A stretch of 64,000 nucleotides of DNA from Bacteroidota bacterium (GCA_024743405.1 JANSWP010000007.1:85220-149219), one strand, 5' to 3'; counted from the first letter of the stretch, positions 45,499 to 55,381 are shown. Made by a program: numbers and translations. Notes: generated by a model not told the origin, from the letters alone.

Positions 45499-45531
45499 AA
45501 AGGCACACAATCAATTAGACTGTGTGCCTTT
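45499..45531 (-). terminator. Terminator after the giant repeat protein
   Basis: Perfect 11-bp stem AAAGGCACACA / TGTGTGCCTTT with an 11-nt loop. Read on the minus strand it ends in a T-rich tail (TTTATTTATTTG). Confidence 0.75.
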
Positions 45532-45602
45532 CACAAAACTATTTTAACTAAAACCTTTGATAACAGAAGAACAGCTTACTCGACTTTTTGGTTTGATCAA
45601 GT

Positions 45603-48600
45603 TTAGTTTTTTTCAAGTTTTATTATTCGCTCAAAGAAATTTTTTCCACCTACCTTGACATTAAGTATATACATACCTGCTGGGAATTGGGACAATGAAA
45701 CCTTTTTATTTGGGTTCTGAATTCTTTTTAGGATTCTACCACTCACATCTTGAATTTCAATTGATTCTAATTGTTGATTGCTATTGTTTCTTATAAAGAC
45801 TTCGTTTGTAGTAGGGTTGGGGTAAATAGTCAAGTTGAGTTGGGTATCTACAACTTTTGTACTGGTCACCAATTCAATTGTCTCAGTAGGTGTTCTCAAA
45901 GGAATTATTGTTTCGTCGTTCATAATTGCTTTAAGCTGTGTGATTTCAATGCGAATATCCTGTTTGCCAGCAATATTGTCAATGATGCCTATGAACGCTG
46001 CAATTTCGCCAAAACCAGAAGCATTATTTTGGTCAGTTCTTGATATGGCAATTTCTACCTTTCCTTCGTCGGCTTTTGTTTTATCCATTTTTATCAAGTT
46101 GATTGGTTGTGCTCCAATCCAACTCGGGTCATAAGAAATTTCAATGGAGGATGGATTAATAATATCCGGATCAAAGTTTAAGGTAAAAGCTATGCCGTAT
46201 ATATCATTTAATGGCTGCATTTCTGTGCCCAAAATTATAGGAGCTGTAAATGGAACACCGAATTCGATATCCTCGGCATTTGGAAGATCAACAAAAAACG
46301 CTGGATCGTCTTCTGATGCGGTAGGAGGTTCATATCCTTCAACATCACCATGCGTTTCATCGTAATTTAAAATAATCGCTTCAATATCACCATCAGAAAC
46401 TAGTCCGTTGCCATTGCAGTCTGCATGTTTGAAGTTGGCATCGTTTTCGAAAAACTGATCCCAATTTTCTGCAACTAGCCCTGTCCATTCAATACCTTGA
46501 GTGGATCTTTGAGAACCTTCCTTCCCAAAGGCTAAACCTATATTTAAAAGGTCAAAATTATTAGCAATGTTATCATCGTTTGCATCACCAGGCCAAGCTA
46601 AAATACAGTCAAGTGCGTCAAACATAATACTAGCACAACAATCTGGATGGTCATTTATACAAACCGTGATTTCATCAACCATTCCGCCACTTGTCGGATA
46701 ATTTGGTATTAAAACCGGTAAATCATTCAATTGGAAAAATCCTAGAAAATCATCACCTGCGTAGACATCAAAAAAATCATTTCCTGGATTTTCTACTTCA
46801 AAGTTTATCCATAACGAATAGGTTCCGTCATCATTACAATCTCCTGGATCGGCAATCAGACCAACTATGTCACAATCATTAATTGGACATTCGACCGGGT
46901 CGATAGCAGTCCAGTTTTGGCAATCATCAATCATCAAATCGATTACAACAAATTCATATGCTGTGGTTCCGTCTCCTTCAAAAGGACCCAACGTAATCGG
47001 CAAATCAGCATATTCGAAATTGCCATAATTAGTGCCATTTCCTTGAACTTTGAAACCTTCATTGCCTACATTTTGATATAAAGCTTCTAGTGTAACAAAG
47101 AATTCTCCTTCGTCATTGCAATCTGAAACGGATGCAGTTACATTATTAATGTGACAATCATCATCACAATACCAAGGACCAAATCCTATTTCGGCTTGGC
47201 AATCGTCAACTAGGTTATCTAATACTATAAATTCATAAACGAAATCTCCACCACTTTCTAATGGTCCTATTGTAATCGGCAAATCTGCATATTCAAAATC
47301 TCCATAATCTACGCCATTTCCAACGACTGAAAAACCTTCCATACCTATATTTTCATATTCAAATCCTAGTTCAACATAAAAGAACCCAATTGTATCACAC
47401 TCAATTGCTTCAACCCACAAGTCCCAAATGTTACAATCTGTTTCGCAATTAGGGAGGGTATAGTCATCAGCGGCGCAACAATCAGGGTTATCATTTATGC
47501 AAACACCGAAAGTCCCAGTTGGCTCATCTCCTCCATCAAAATTTGGTATGAAAATCGGTAAATCGTCAAGGCTATAAAAACCAACTATTTCATTGTTATA
47601 GAGAAAATCAAAATGATCTTGGGTTGGAGAAATTACTTCCATTTCAATCCAAATTGGAAAGGTTCCATCGTCATTGCAATCCCCAATTTCGACCCAAAAT
47701 TCTTCAATACTGCAATCTCCAATAGGGCAATCAGGCTCTTCAAATTCAATGAAATCGCAACAGTCTACAGTACCATCGATAATACATACCGTTAAGGCGG
47801 TATGCCCGCTTCCGTTAAACGGGTAATTATCAATAAGTAATGGCAATTCGTTAAGTGGGAAATCGCCTAAAACTTGATTATGGGCAATGACTTGAAATTC
47901 ATCACTTGTTGAATTTGTATAGTTAAAGTTAACCCAAACATTATAAGTGTCATCATCATTGCAACCTTCAAGTTCTATTTGTAGATCGGATATTTCACAA
48001 TTGCTATCGCAAGAAGGAGCTTCAAAATCAAATGATTTACAACAGTCTGGATTGTCGTTGATACACACCTTAATGTTGTCAAATTGTGCACCTGAGTATG
48101 GAAAATTTTCTATATGAACGGGCATATCAGCCAAGGAATAGAACCCGATAAAATCATCACTAGCATATACGTCAAAGAAGTCATTATTTACATTTTGGTA
48201 TTCAAATTCTACCCATAAATTATAAGTCCCATCAAAATTACAATCACCTACCTCCACTTCTATATGAACAATCTCACAATCGTTTTGGTCACATAAAAAT
48301 GGATCAAAATCAATGGAGGATTGACAATCTGGAAATTGATTGTCTATGATCAAAAATTGATTAATAGAACCATCGCCAGAAAGTGGTCCCACGGTAATAA
48401 AAGGTTCGTCATAATTGAAACTACCATAGTCCTGACCGTTACCCAAAACTGTGAACCCCAAAATACCAGTATGATTGGATTCAAAGGCAATATCCATTAA
48501 ATAATTGCCTTCGTCATCACAATCATGAGGTTCAAATATAACATCCCAAATTTCGCATCCTGCTCCGTAGCAAGAATTCTCCAAGACCAATTGTCGACAA

Positions 48601-50333
48601 CAATCAGGGTTGTCATTAATGCAAATAGTTATGGTTGAAAAAGGCTCATTATTGGGTTGAAAATTGTCTAAAGTAAATGGCATTTGCCCTATTGGATATT
48701 GTCCTTGGCTTTCGCCTTCATAAAATACTTCAAAGAAATCATTTCCAGCGTTTTCAACATCAAAAAATAGAGTGACATCGAAGGTTCCGTCATCATTACA
48801 ATCACTGGAAAAAGAAAATGGGCTACCGATAAAACAATCATTTGGATGATCTTCGCAATTTGGTGCGTCAAATGTGCCAAAATCAAAGCAGTCTGAATCC
48901 AAAAAATTAGCAAATATTAATGGTGAATTTTCTCCAAAATCATAAAAATTGGGTATCGAAATTGGAAAATCATTTATCTTAAACAGTCCTAAAGTAAGAC
49001 CTCCATAATTAAGGGACACCCAATCATTTGGAGGGTTTTGCGCCTCTATTAAAATGGTGATTTCATAAGAGTTTTGTGTTTTACATTCACCGACATCTAT
49101 TACAAAATTTGATATTTCACATGGCAGGTCACAATCTGGAACATCAATAATTGTGTGATCTGAACAATCGCCGAATTGATTATCAATTACTACAAATTCT
49201 AAAACATTTGTATTGTTCGAATCAAAAGGTCCAAGGGTGACAAAAGGTAGATCATAACTAAAATCACCATAGTTCATGCCATTTCCTTGTATCCTAAATC
49301 CTTCATTTCCAGTATTTTGAGAGTCAAAGGAAAGGTCAATGAAAAAGGAGCCATCGTCTTCACAAGGATGAACTTCGGCAATGACATTATATATTTCACA
49401 ATTGCTATTTATCGGGTCACAATTGATATACGGCAAATCAATAATTTGCTTACAACTTGCCTCAACCGTATCTGTAATCATCAATTCATAATCGGCACTA
49501 CTACCTGTAAAAGGTCCTAATTCAACTGGTAAGTCTGTATATAAAAATGATTCTAAAATATCTCCGTTTTGAAGAAGTGTAAAAGCATTGGCAAAATTGT
49601 TTGCAGCATCAAAATCCAGAATTACAAAGAATTCCCCTTCGTCGTTGCAGTCTATAATTTGAGCATCTACATTCAGAAATTGGCAATTACATCCAAAATT
49701 AACCTCAGCTAATTCTTCACAACTGGTGTCTTCTGAATCCCAAATCTTCCAAACTCTATTAGGTAAGAAAAGATGATCTTTTAAAAAAGGACCAACAGAA
49801 ATTGGCAGATCCGAGTAGACAAAGGTCCCATCCATTATGGGACCTATTGAATTCCCAACATTCAAGGTTACATCTTTTAGCCTAAAGCTATCACTTGGCA
49901 TAAATTGATGGTCGAATTCAACCAAAATATTAAATAGGCTATCAGGACCGCAAGTCTCAGGAGTTAATGTAAAATTGGAAATTTGGCAGAAACAAGTTGG
50001 GGCATCCAACAAGACGAATTCAGAACATCCAAATTCAATATCAGTCACTATGAATTCATATACAGTTGATCCATTTCCATCTAATGGACCAATTGTGATG
50101 AAAGGCTCACCATAGCTAAAATTGCCATAATCATTTCCATTTCCTTTGACATTGAAACCTTCACTACCAATTGAAATCTCTTCGAAAACAATATCAACTA
50201 GGAAATTGCCTTGGTTGTCACAATCATGTGCTTCTGCAATTAAGTTTGTAAAAGCGCATTGAGCGTATACTTGGAAAGAAACGCAAAAAGAAAGGATAAG
50301 AAGAGATAGGGTTGTTTTCAAAATACCATTCAT
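45603..50333 (-). CDS. Giant Cys-repeat protein with dockerin-like, cohesin-like and T9SS domains
   Basis: 1576 residues from the ATG at the signal peptide (GILKTTLSLLILSFCVSFQVYA). An upstream in-frame start adds 31 polar residues and was rejected. Residues about 26-1245 are about 13 divergent repeats of 85-100 residues, each opening with a C-x-I/V pattern, an xxDCNDDGxF-like loop and ending near a Cys. There are two subtypes: A with GFxVxGNGxxYGxFxY...PITxGP, and B with DFFDVYxxDxxLGxF...ending CINDNPDCC. Then come an Asp-rich dockerin-like pair (GDANDDNIANNFDLLNIG; DCNGNGLVSDGDIEAIIL), a cohesin-like beta-sandwich (about 1345-1485) and a type A sorting domain (TIYPNPTTNEVFIR to ERIIKLEK). 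No enzyme motif. Probably a surface adhesin or matrix protein. Confidence 0.85.
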   Translation of the reverse strand: MNGILKTTLSLLILSFCVSFQVYAQCAFTNLIAEAHDCDNQGNFLVDIVFEEISIGSEGFNVKGNGNDYGNFSYGEPFITIGPLDGNGSTVYEFIVTDIEFGCSEFVLLDAPTCFCQISNFTLTPETCGPDSLFNILVEFDHQFMPSDSFRLKDVTLNVGNSIGPIMDGTFVYSDLPISVGPFLKDHLFLPNRVWKIWDSEDTSCEELAEVNFGCNCQFLNVDAQIIDCNDEGEFFVILDFDAANNFANAFTLLQNGDILESFLYTDLPVELGPFTGSSADYELMITDTVEASCKQIIDLPYINCDPINSNCEIYNVIAEVHPCEDDGSFFIDLSFDSQNTGNEGFRIQGNGMNYGDFSYDLPFVTLGPFDSNNTNVLEFVVIDNQFGDCSDHTIIDVPDCDLPCEISNFVIDVGECKTQNSYEITILIEAQNPPNDWVSLNYGGLTLGLFKINDFPISIPNFYDFGENSPLIFANFLDSDCFDFGTFDAPNCEDHPNDCFIGSPFSFSSDCNDDGTFDVTLFFDVENAGNDFFEVFYEGESQGQYPIGQMPFTLDNFQPNNEPFSTITICINDNPDCCRQLVLENSCYGAGCEIWDVIFEPHDCDDEGNYLMDIAFESNHTGILGFTVLGNGQDYGSFNYDEPFITVGPLSGDGSINQFLIIDNQFPDCQSSIDFDPFLCDQNDCEIVHIEVEVGDCNFDGTYNLWVEFEYQNVNNDFFDVYASDDFIGFYSLADMPVHIENFPYSGAQFDNIKVCINDNPDCCKSFDFEAPSCDSNCEISDLQIELEGCNDDDTYNVWVNFNYTNSTSDEFQVIAHNQVLGDFPLNELPLLIDNYPFNGSGHTALTVCIIDGTVDCCDFIEFEEPDCPIGDCSIEEFWVEIGDCNDDGTFPIWIEMEVISPTQDHFDFLYNNEIVGFYSLDDLPIFIPNFDGGDEPTGTFGVCINDNPDCCAADDYTLPNCETDCNIWDLWVEAIECDTIGFFYVELGFEYENIGMEGFSVVGNGVDYGDFEYADLPITIGPLESGGDFVYEFIVLDNLVDDCQAEIGFGPWYCDDDCHINNVTASVSDCNDEGEFFVTLEALYQNVGNEGFKVQGNGTNYGNFEYADLPITLGPFEGDGTTAYEFVVIDLMIDDCQNWTAIDPVECPINDCDIVGLIADPGDCNDDGTYSLWINFEVENPGNDFFDVYAGDDFLGFFQLNDLPVLIPNYPTSGGMVDEITVCINDHPDCCASIMFDALDCILAWPGDANDDNIANNFDLLNIGLAFGKEGSQRSTQGIEWTGLVAENWDQFFENDANFKHADCNGNGLVSDGDIEAIILNYDETHGDVEGYEPPTASEDDPAFFVDLPNAEDIEFGVPFTAPIILGTEMQPLNDIYGIAFTLNFDPDIINPSSIEISYDPSWIGAQPINLIKMDKTKADEGKVEIAISRTDQNNASGFGEIAAFIGIIDNIAGKQDIRIEITQLKAIMNDETIIPLRTPTETIELVTSTKVVDTQLNLTIYPNPTTNEVFIRNNSNQQLESIEIQDVSGRILKRIQNPNKKVSLSQFPAGMYILNVKVGGKNFFERIIKLEKN
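46599..50258 (-). repeat. Coding tandem repeats, about 13 units of about 280 bp
   Basis: DNA encoding the repeats of the giant protein. Units are diverged at the DNA level; similarity is clearer in protein. Apparent order by subtype from the N-terminus: A, unclear, A-like, A, B-like, B, A, B, B, B, A, A, B. Confidence 0.75.
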
Positions 50334-50618
50334 GGTTAGTGGTTTTATATGTTTTTGAACCGTATGAGCATTACCAAAATTTGCCTTTGTAGAATTATTC
50401 TTTTGAGAAAGCGTGATTTTTTCCAACCTATTTTTCTGAAATACTCATTTGATAGAATAATTGATGATACAAATATGGCAGATAACTTTTTAGAGAAAAA
50501 GAACGAAAAATCAAATTATTTGAAAAAAATGAAGCATTTTTATATTGAATTAAAGATTAAGTTAGTTGATTTACAGTGGTTTATAATATATTTTTAATGT
50601 TTTTTATTTGAAAAATAA

Positions 50619-52070
50619 ATGCAAAATAATAACCTAATAAAAATATTAAAAACGTTTTCAAGAAAGGAAATGACCCGATTTTGGGAGTTTACTCATTCAC
50701 CTTATCACAATAAGCACAAAGAACTTCGCTTGCTTATTGATTATTTGAATGATTTATTTCCAGCCTTTATTGAGAAAAAAACTAACCGAAAATATCTTTA
50801 TAAAAGACTTTTCAAAAATGAGGCATATAATCAGAATCGGTTAGCACTTCTTTTTACTTATGGTTTAAGACTATTAGAAAAATTTCTTTCCATCGAGCAA
50901 TATAATAAAGAAGGTTTTCAGCGCCACCTAGATCTACTTCGACAATTAAGATCTAAGGAACTGTATACTTATTATGAAAAAAAACTTCCCGATTTGAAAA
51001 CTGATGTTTTTAATAATCTAGAGGGAGAAGTGAATAATTATGCTTTGACCTTTCAGATGGCAAAGGAAAAGGACTTGTACTTTAATCAATTGTACAGAAC
51101 CGAATACAATAGAAATTTGGAAGAAAAACAAGCCTATCTGGACTTGTTTTATTTTTCAGAAAAATTGAAAGATGCCTGTGAAATGAAGTTTCGGAGCCAA
51201 ATCTTGAAAAGTAATTTTGATTTGGATATGGTAGATGAGGTCATTGGAACCATTGAAAATCATTATTTTGACAATCCAAGCCTAATGGTTTATGTAAGTA
51301 TTTATAAAATGCTAAATGCCGAAGATACAAGTCTTTATTATCATTCGTTGAAAATATTTAACCTATACGAACAACAGTTTTCAAAGTCAGAATTACAAAA
51401 TATTTATAATTATCTCCAAAACTATTGTATCAAACAAATCAATCAAGGAAAGCCTTCTTTTTTGAAAGAGCTCTTCAATATTTATAACTCTCAAATGGAA
51501 AGAGGGCTGCTTTTGGTAGAAGGTTATTTGCCTGAGTTTCATTTCAAAAATATGGTAACTACAGGATTGCGATTGAATGAAAACGAATGGGCATTTCAAT
51601 TTATAAAAGACTGTCAATCATTGTTGAAGCCCTCAGCCTTAGAAAATGCCTATAGTTATAATTTAGCTGCCTATTATTATAATACACAGCAATTAGAGAA
51701 GGTATTAGATTTATTAATTAAAGTTGAATACACAGATATTAGATATAATTTGGACGCCAAATCGTTACTATTACGTACCTATTTTGATTTGGAAGAAGAA
51801 GAGGCATTTCTCTCCCTAACAGAAGCTTTTCGACAATTTTTAAAGAGAAATAGGTTGCTTTCTGAATTTCAAAAGGCTGGATATTATAATCTAATAAAGT
51901 TTTCACGAAAGGTATTTCAGATAAAATCTTTGATCAGGTATGAAACGAAGAAGAGATTGAAAGAAGATTTGGAAAAGATCAAATTTGAGATAAAAGAATC
52001 AGAAAGAGTTTTTAATAAAGGTTGGTTGCAAGGGAAAATTAATGAATTATTTGGAAGTCTTCATTTGTAG
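50619..52070 (+). CDS. Helical-repeat protein of unknown function
   Basis: 483 residues, no signal peptide or membrane segment, rich in Leu, Lys, Glu, Tyr and Phe; reads as an all-helical, TPR-like protein throughout (e.g. LDLLRQLRSKELYTYYEKKL; SYNLAAYYYNTQQLEKVLDL). The N-terminus (LIKILKTFSRKEMTRFWEF) and the conserved look of the whole suggest a lineage-specific family of Bacteroidota. I do not recognise a named domain. It is cytoplasmic by prediction and transcribed alone, convergent with alanine dehydrogenase. Confidence 0.7.
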   Translation: MQNNNLIKILKTFSRKEMTRFWEFTHSPYHNKHKELRLLIDYLNDLFPAFIEKKTNRKYLYKRLFKNEAYNQNRLALLFTYGLRLLEKFLSIEQYNKEGFQRHLDLLRQLRSKELYTYYEKKLPDLKTDVFNNLEGEVNNYALTFQMAKEKDLYFNQLYRTEYNRNLEEKQAYLDLFYFSEKLKDACEMKFRSQILKSNFDLDMVDEVIGTIENHYFDNPSLMVYVSIYKMLNAEDTSLYYHSLKIFNLYEQQFSKSELQNIYNYLQNYCIKQINQGKPSFLKELFNIYNSQMERGLLLVEGYLPEFHFKNMVTTGLRLNENEWAFQFIKDCQSLLKPSALENAYSYNLAAYYYNTQQLEKVLDLLIKVEYTDIRYNLDAKSLLLRTYFDLEEEEAFLSLTEAFRQFLKRNRLLSEFQKAGYYNLIKFSRKVFQIKSLIRYETKKRLKEDLEKIKFEIKESERVFNKGWLQGKINELFGSLHL

Positions 52071-52075
52071 AAAGT

Positions 52076-52108
52076 ATGCAGTTTGAAACTCAAGGGTTCA
52101 AACTGCAT
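52076..52108. terminator. Perfect 12-bp hairpin between convergent genes
   Basis: atgcagtttgaa / ttcaaactgcat with a 9-nt loop, 6 bp after one stop and 15 bp before the other. No strong T-run on either side. Likely a shared bidirectional terminator. Confidence 0.6.
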
Positions 52109-52122
52109 GTCTCCTAAAATAT

Positions 52123-53235
52123 CTATAGAATTGTATCGACCTCCTGATAAGGTAATCCAAAGGCATCTGCTACACCCTTATAAACCACTTTTCCTCCAAC
52201 GACATTTAATCCTTTTCGAAGTGGAATGTTCTCATTGCAAGCTTTTTTCCAACCTTTATCTGCCAATTGAATGGCGTAAGGTAGGGTAGCGTTGGTAAGC
52301 GCAATAGTAGAAGTATAAGGTACTGCTCCTGGCATATTGGCAACACAGTAATGAACCACATCATCAATTACGAAAACTGGGTCTTCGTGAGTAGTAGGTT
52401 TACAAGTTTCTATGCATCCGCCTTGATCAACCGCTACGTCAACTAAAACCGTCCCCGGACGCATTTCTTTTAGCATATCTCGGGTAATTAAATTTGGTGC
52501 TTTGGCACCTGGAATTAAAACAGCACCAACAATCAAATCGTGGTCTTTGATCAAACTTCGAATATTATAGGAGTTCGAATAGACTGTATTTACATTCGCG
52601 GCCATGATGTCATCCAATTGGCGAAGTCTATTCAAATTAATATCTAGAATAGTGACATTCGCGCCCAAACCAGCAGCCATTTTTGCCGCTTGTGTACCGA
52701 CGATTCCTCCTCCTAGAATCATCACTTTGGCAGGTGGAACACCAGGGACTCCACCCAACAAAATACCTCGCCCTTTCATTGGTTTTTCCAAATATTTAGC
52801 ACCTTCTTGGATAGCCATTCGACCAGCCACTTCTGACATTGGAACCAATAATGGCAAGCTTCTATCTGACAACTCTACGGTTTCATAAGCTAAGCAAACC
52901 GCCTCACTTTTTATCATTGCATGAGTCAATGGCTCATAAGAAGCGAAATGAAAATAAGTGAAAACCAACTGATCTTTTTTGATCAAATTGTATTCTTGTT
53001 GAATGGGTTCTTTTACTTTGATAATCATTTCGGCAATATCGTATGTTGCCTCAATTGTTGGTTGAAGTTTTGCGCCAGCAGTGATGTATTCTTTATCACT
53101 AAACCCACTTCCTTCTCCGGCAGTGGATTGAATATAAACGGTATGCCCTCTTTTTACTAATTCGTAGGCACCAGCCGGAGTCAAAGCCACCCGGTTTTCA
53201 CTAGGTTTTATTTCTTTAGGTACACCAATAATCAT
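52123..53235 (-). CDS. ald: Alanine dehydrogenase
   Basis: 370 residues, the normal length. NAD-dependent, converts L-alanine to pyruvate and ammonia. Motifs: KEIKPSENRVALTP at the N-terminus, MIIKVKEPIQQEY with the substrate Lys, VMILGGGIVGTQAAKMAAGLGANV for the Rossmann fold, VDVAVDQGGCIET and the C-terminal HYCVANMPGAVPYTST, a family signature. Cytoplasmic. A TATATTTG -7 box lies about 100 bases upstream, so it is probably transcribed on its own. Confidence 0.97.
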   Translation of the reverse strand: MIIGVPKEIKPSENRVALTPAGAYELVKRGHTVYIQSTAGEGSGFSDKEYITAGAKLQPTIEATYDIAEMIIKVKEPIQQEYNLIKKDQLVFTYFHFASYEPLTHAMIKSEAVCLAYETVELSDRSLPLLVPMSEVAGRMAIQEGAKYLEKPMKGRGILLGGVPGVPPAKVMILGGGIVGTQAAKMAAGLGANVTILDINLNRLRQLDDIMAANVNTVYSNSYNIRSLIKDHDLIVGAVLIPGAKAPNLITRDMLKEMRPGTVLVDVAVDQGGCIETCKPTTHEDPVFVIDDVVHYCVANMPGAVPYTSTIALTNATLPYAIQLADKGWKKACNENIPLRKGLNVVGGKVVYKGVADAFGLPYQEVDTIL

Positions 53236-53334
53236 GTTTGATATCTGTTTTATGTTGGTTAGTTATAGTCCGTTATCAATGGTCAGTTTGTACTTGTATA
53301 TTTAGAAACTGAATACCGAAAACGTAGTTTCGCG

Positions 53335-53342
53335 CAAATATA
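53335..53342 (-). promoter_or_regulatory. Candidate -7 box TATATTTG for ald
   Basis: Minus-strand match to TAnnTTTG. A TTTG lies upstream at a shorter than usual distance (14 bases between). It overlaps the end of the Nudix gene region. Confidence 0.3.
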
Positions 53343-53355
53343 AAATACCGATTTA

Positions 53356-53919
53356 TCAAATTTCTCCTTTCTCGATTAAAATTTTAGTTTTTAGAATGGC
53401 AGCCACTGACAAGGCGTCTGTTATGCTTCCATCCATTACCATTTCAACTGCTTTCTGAAAGGGTATTTTTTTGACGACCAATTGTTCTGTTTCTTCTGGT
53501 TCTGGTGTTCCAAAAGTCAGATCTTTAGCCACATAAATAATGGCACGCTCATCTGTGACAGAATTTGATGTTGCCAACTCACCAATTTTTAGCCAATTTT
53601 TAGCAATAATCCCGGTTTCTTCTTTTAACTCTTTTTCGGCTGAATTTAAGGCAGGCTCATTCAAAGGTCCTCCACCTTCTACTATTTCCCAGCTATACTC
53701 ACCCATTGTATACCTATATTGACCCACAAGCCATGTATTGTAATCTTTATCTAGTGGAATGATCCCAATAGCTAGGTTTTTGAAATGAACCCAACCATAT
53801 ATGCCGGAACCTCCTGAAGGATTTATTACATCTCTATGGCTGACTTGAATCCATGGATTGTCATATACCTCTTTGATTTTTAAAGTTTGCCAAGGATTTT
53901 TGCTTTCCTCTATTTTCAT
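53356..53919 (-). CDS. Nudix hydrolase, ADP-ribose pyrophosphatase-like
   Basis: 187 residues. Nudix box GGGPLNEPALNSAEKELKEE plus TGI: the standard REUxEExGU core reads KELKEETGI, with Lys for the usual Arg. Flanking features (YRYTMGEYSWEIVEGGG before the box) fit the ADP-ribose or nucleotide-sugar pyrophosphatase subgroup. Cytoplasmic. Last gene of the minus-strand run with YdcF, rhomboid, RlmH and Nnr. Confidence 0.85.
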   Translation of the reverse strand: MKIEESKNPWQTLKIKEVYDNPWIQVSHRDVINPSGGSGIYGWVHFKNLAIGIIPLDKDYNTWLVGQYRYTMGEYSWEIVEGGGPLNEPALNSAEKELKEETGIIAKNWLKIGELATSNSVTDERAIIYVAKDLTFGTPEPEETEQLVVKKIPFQKAVEMVMDGSITDALSVAAILKTKILIEKGEI

Positions 53920-53959
53920 GAAATTATTTTTCTTGATTTTTTTAATGATGAATCATTCC

Positions 53960-54730
53960 TTACACATATCCTCTTACCCAATAAACTAAATATCCTACCC
54001 ATTCCTTAATCAAGATTTCCCATTTATAAAATCCTAGTCGATTTGGAAGCAACCAATATTCAGGTGATAGTCTCCTTTTTTCACTCAAATAATTTACACA
54101 GAAAGGAGTAAAATCTACTTTTTGTTTGCTGAAGAATCCTATGGAACGTGGCATATGTGAAGCAGAGGTGATTAATAAACAGCGGCTATTTGGATATTTT
54201 CGGCTCAATAATTTCGCTGTAAAGACTGCATTTTCATGTGTATTTCGAGATTCAGATTCGATTATAAAATCTTCTCTCGGAATACCAATTTTTTTAAAAA
54301 AAATCGCCATTTCGTCTGCTTCATTCCATTCATTATTCATTATTCTTCCTGATCCTCCAGTCAATAATAGTTTTTTGACTTTACCGGATTTATAAAGTTC
54401 AAAAGCATTAAAAAACCGATTTCCAGCTTCATTAAAATTGTGTCGATCTTCACTCGGAATAATATTTGAACTTGAGTATCCACCAAGCAGAATACCAATA
54501 TCATAGGACTCTTCTATTTGATCCATTCTAATTGTCTTAGGTTCCCAAAGTCGGATTACTTCATTGAAAATAAGTTGGTTAGAAAAGAAGAGCGTAAGCG
54601 TAATTGCCCAAATTAAGCTTTGCCTTTTCCGTTTCTGTTTTTTTGAAAAAAGGGAATATAGCATTAGAGCAATGACCCAGTTTAAAGGTTTTATTAGGAA
54701 AACAAGCACTTTTGAAAGAATAAAAAACAT
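53960..54730 (-). CDS. YdcF/ElyC-family (DUF218) membrane protein
   Basis: 256 residues. Two N-terminal membrane helices (FFILSKVLVFLIKPLNWVIA; SLIWAITLTLFFS) then a DUF218 domain: YDIGILLGGYSS, KLLLTGGSGRIM, SRNTHENAVFTAKLL, LLITSASHMPRSIGFF. ElyC/SanA relatives act in envelope maintenance. The precise reaction is not established. It follows the rhomboid gene by 9 bp, so it is cotranscribed. Confidence 0.88.
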   Translation of the reverse strand: MFFILSKVLVFLIKPLNWVIALMLYSLFSKKQKRKRQSLIWAITLTLFFSNQLIFNEVIRLWEPKTIRMDQIEESYDIGILLGGYSSSNIIPSEDRHNFNEAGNRFFNAFELYKSGKVKKLLLTGGSGRIMNNEWNEADEMAIFFKKIGIPREDFIIESESRNTHENAVFTAKLLSRKYPNSRCLLITSASHMPRSIGFFSKQKVDFTPFCVNYLSEKRRLSPEYWLLPNRLGFYKWEILIKEWVGYLVYWVRGYV

Positions 54731-54739
54731 TGTTCTTTT

Positions 54740-55381
54740 TTATGAAAACCAGGGATGAGGTTCTGGTCCAGCCAAAAATTGCTGGATAAACAATTCTAAT
54801 AATTCTGGTTTAAAAATTAATGTGGACACGATAATAAATACAATCCCATAAACTGCACCCCAAAAGTGAGCATTGTGCCCAATATGATCCGTACCCTTTT
54901 TATCCATGTAGGAAGAATACCACAAATACCCAAAACCAAACAATATGGCAGGTAAAGGTGGAAAAATGAACCACGCCCATGGGGCTAGAAAAACATATAT
55001 AAATACAATGGCTGAAGTAGCTCCAGAAGCTCCAAGAGCTGCATATCCTGAATTGTTTTGATGCCTAAAAAAAGTAGGAATAGCTGCGATAATTACTGCT
55101 GTTAGATAAAAAAGCAGAAAGACAAATTTTCCAGCTATTTCGCCAAAAATCAACCCAAAATAGGCTTCGATTACCTCTCCAAATTCATACAAAACGTAAA
55201 GGTTAATCAGCAAATGTGTCCAACTCCCGTGTATGAACCCATGTGTCAGAAATCGATAAAACTGACCACTGTTTTTTATAGTTCTGGGGTGAAAAATAAG
55301 TTCTCCCTTCATTTTAGGATTGGAAAAAGCCTGATAAGAAATTATTCCAGTTAAGATTACTAATGCGATCGTTATACTCAT
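54740..55381 (-). CDS. Rhomboid-family intramembrane serine protease
   Basis: 213 residues with about six membrane helices. Rhomboid landmarks: HGFIHGSWTHLLINLYVLYE (HxxxxHxxxN loop), GxSG-type ALGASGATSAIV with Ser119, and NAHFWGAVYGIV with His172. The catalytic dyad is therefore complete. Cleaves membrane-anchored proteins within the bilayer. Sits in an operon with rlmH and YdcF. Confidence 0.92.
   Translation of the reverse strand: MSITIALVILTGIISYQAFSNPKMKGELIFHPRTIKNSGQFYRFLTHGFIHGSWTHLLINLYVLYEFGEVIEAYFGLIFGEIAGKFVFLLFYLTAVIIAAIPTFFRHQNNSGYAALGASGATSAIVFIYVFLAPWAWFIFPPLPAILFGFGYLWYSSYMDKKGTDHIGHNAHFWGAVYGIVFIIVSTLIFKPELLELFIQQFLAGPEPHPWFS

Noticed and set aside
45477..45506. Earlier start of the alpha/beta hydrolase
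   Set aside because: The ATG lies inside the terminator hairpin of the neighbouring gene.
46599..50258. Regularly spaced similar sequences that might suggest a CRISPR or satellite array
   Set aside because: The units are coding, about 280 bp long and diverged; they are protein repeats.
50334..50426. Upstream start for the giant repeat protein
   Set aside because: Adds 31 polar residues before a clear signal peptide.
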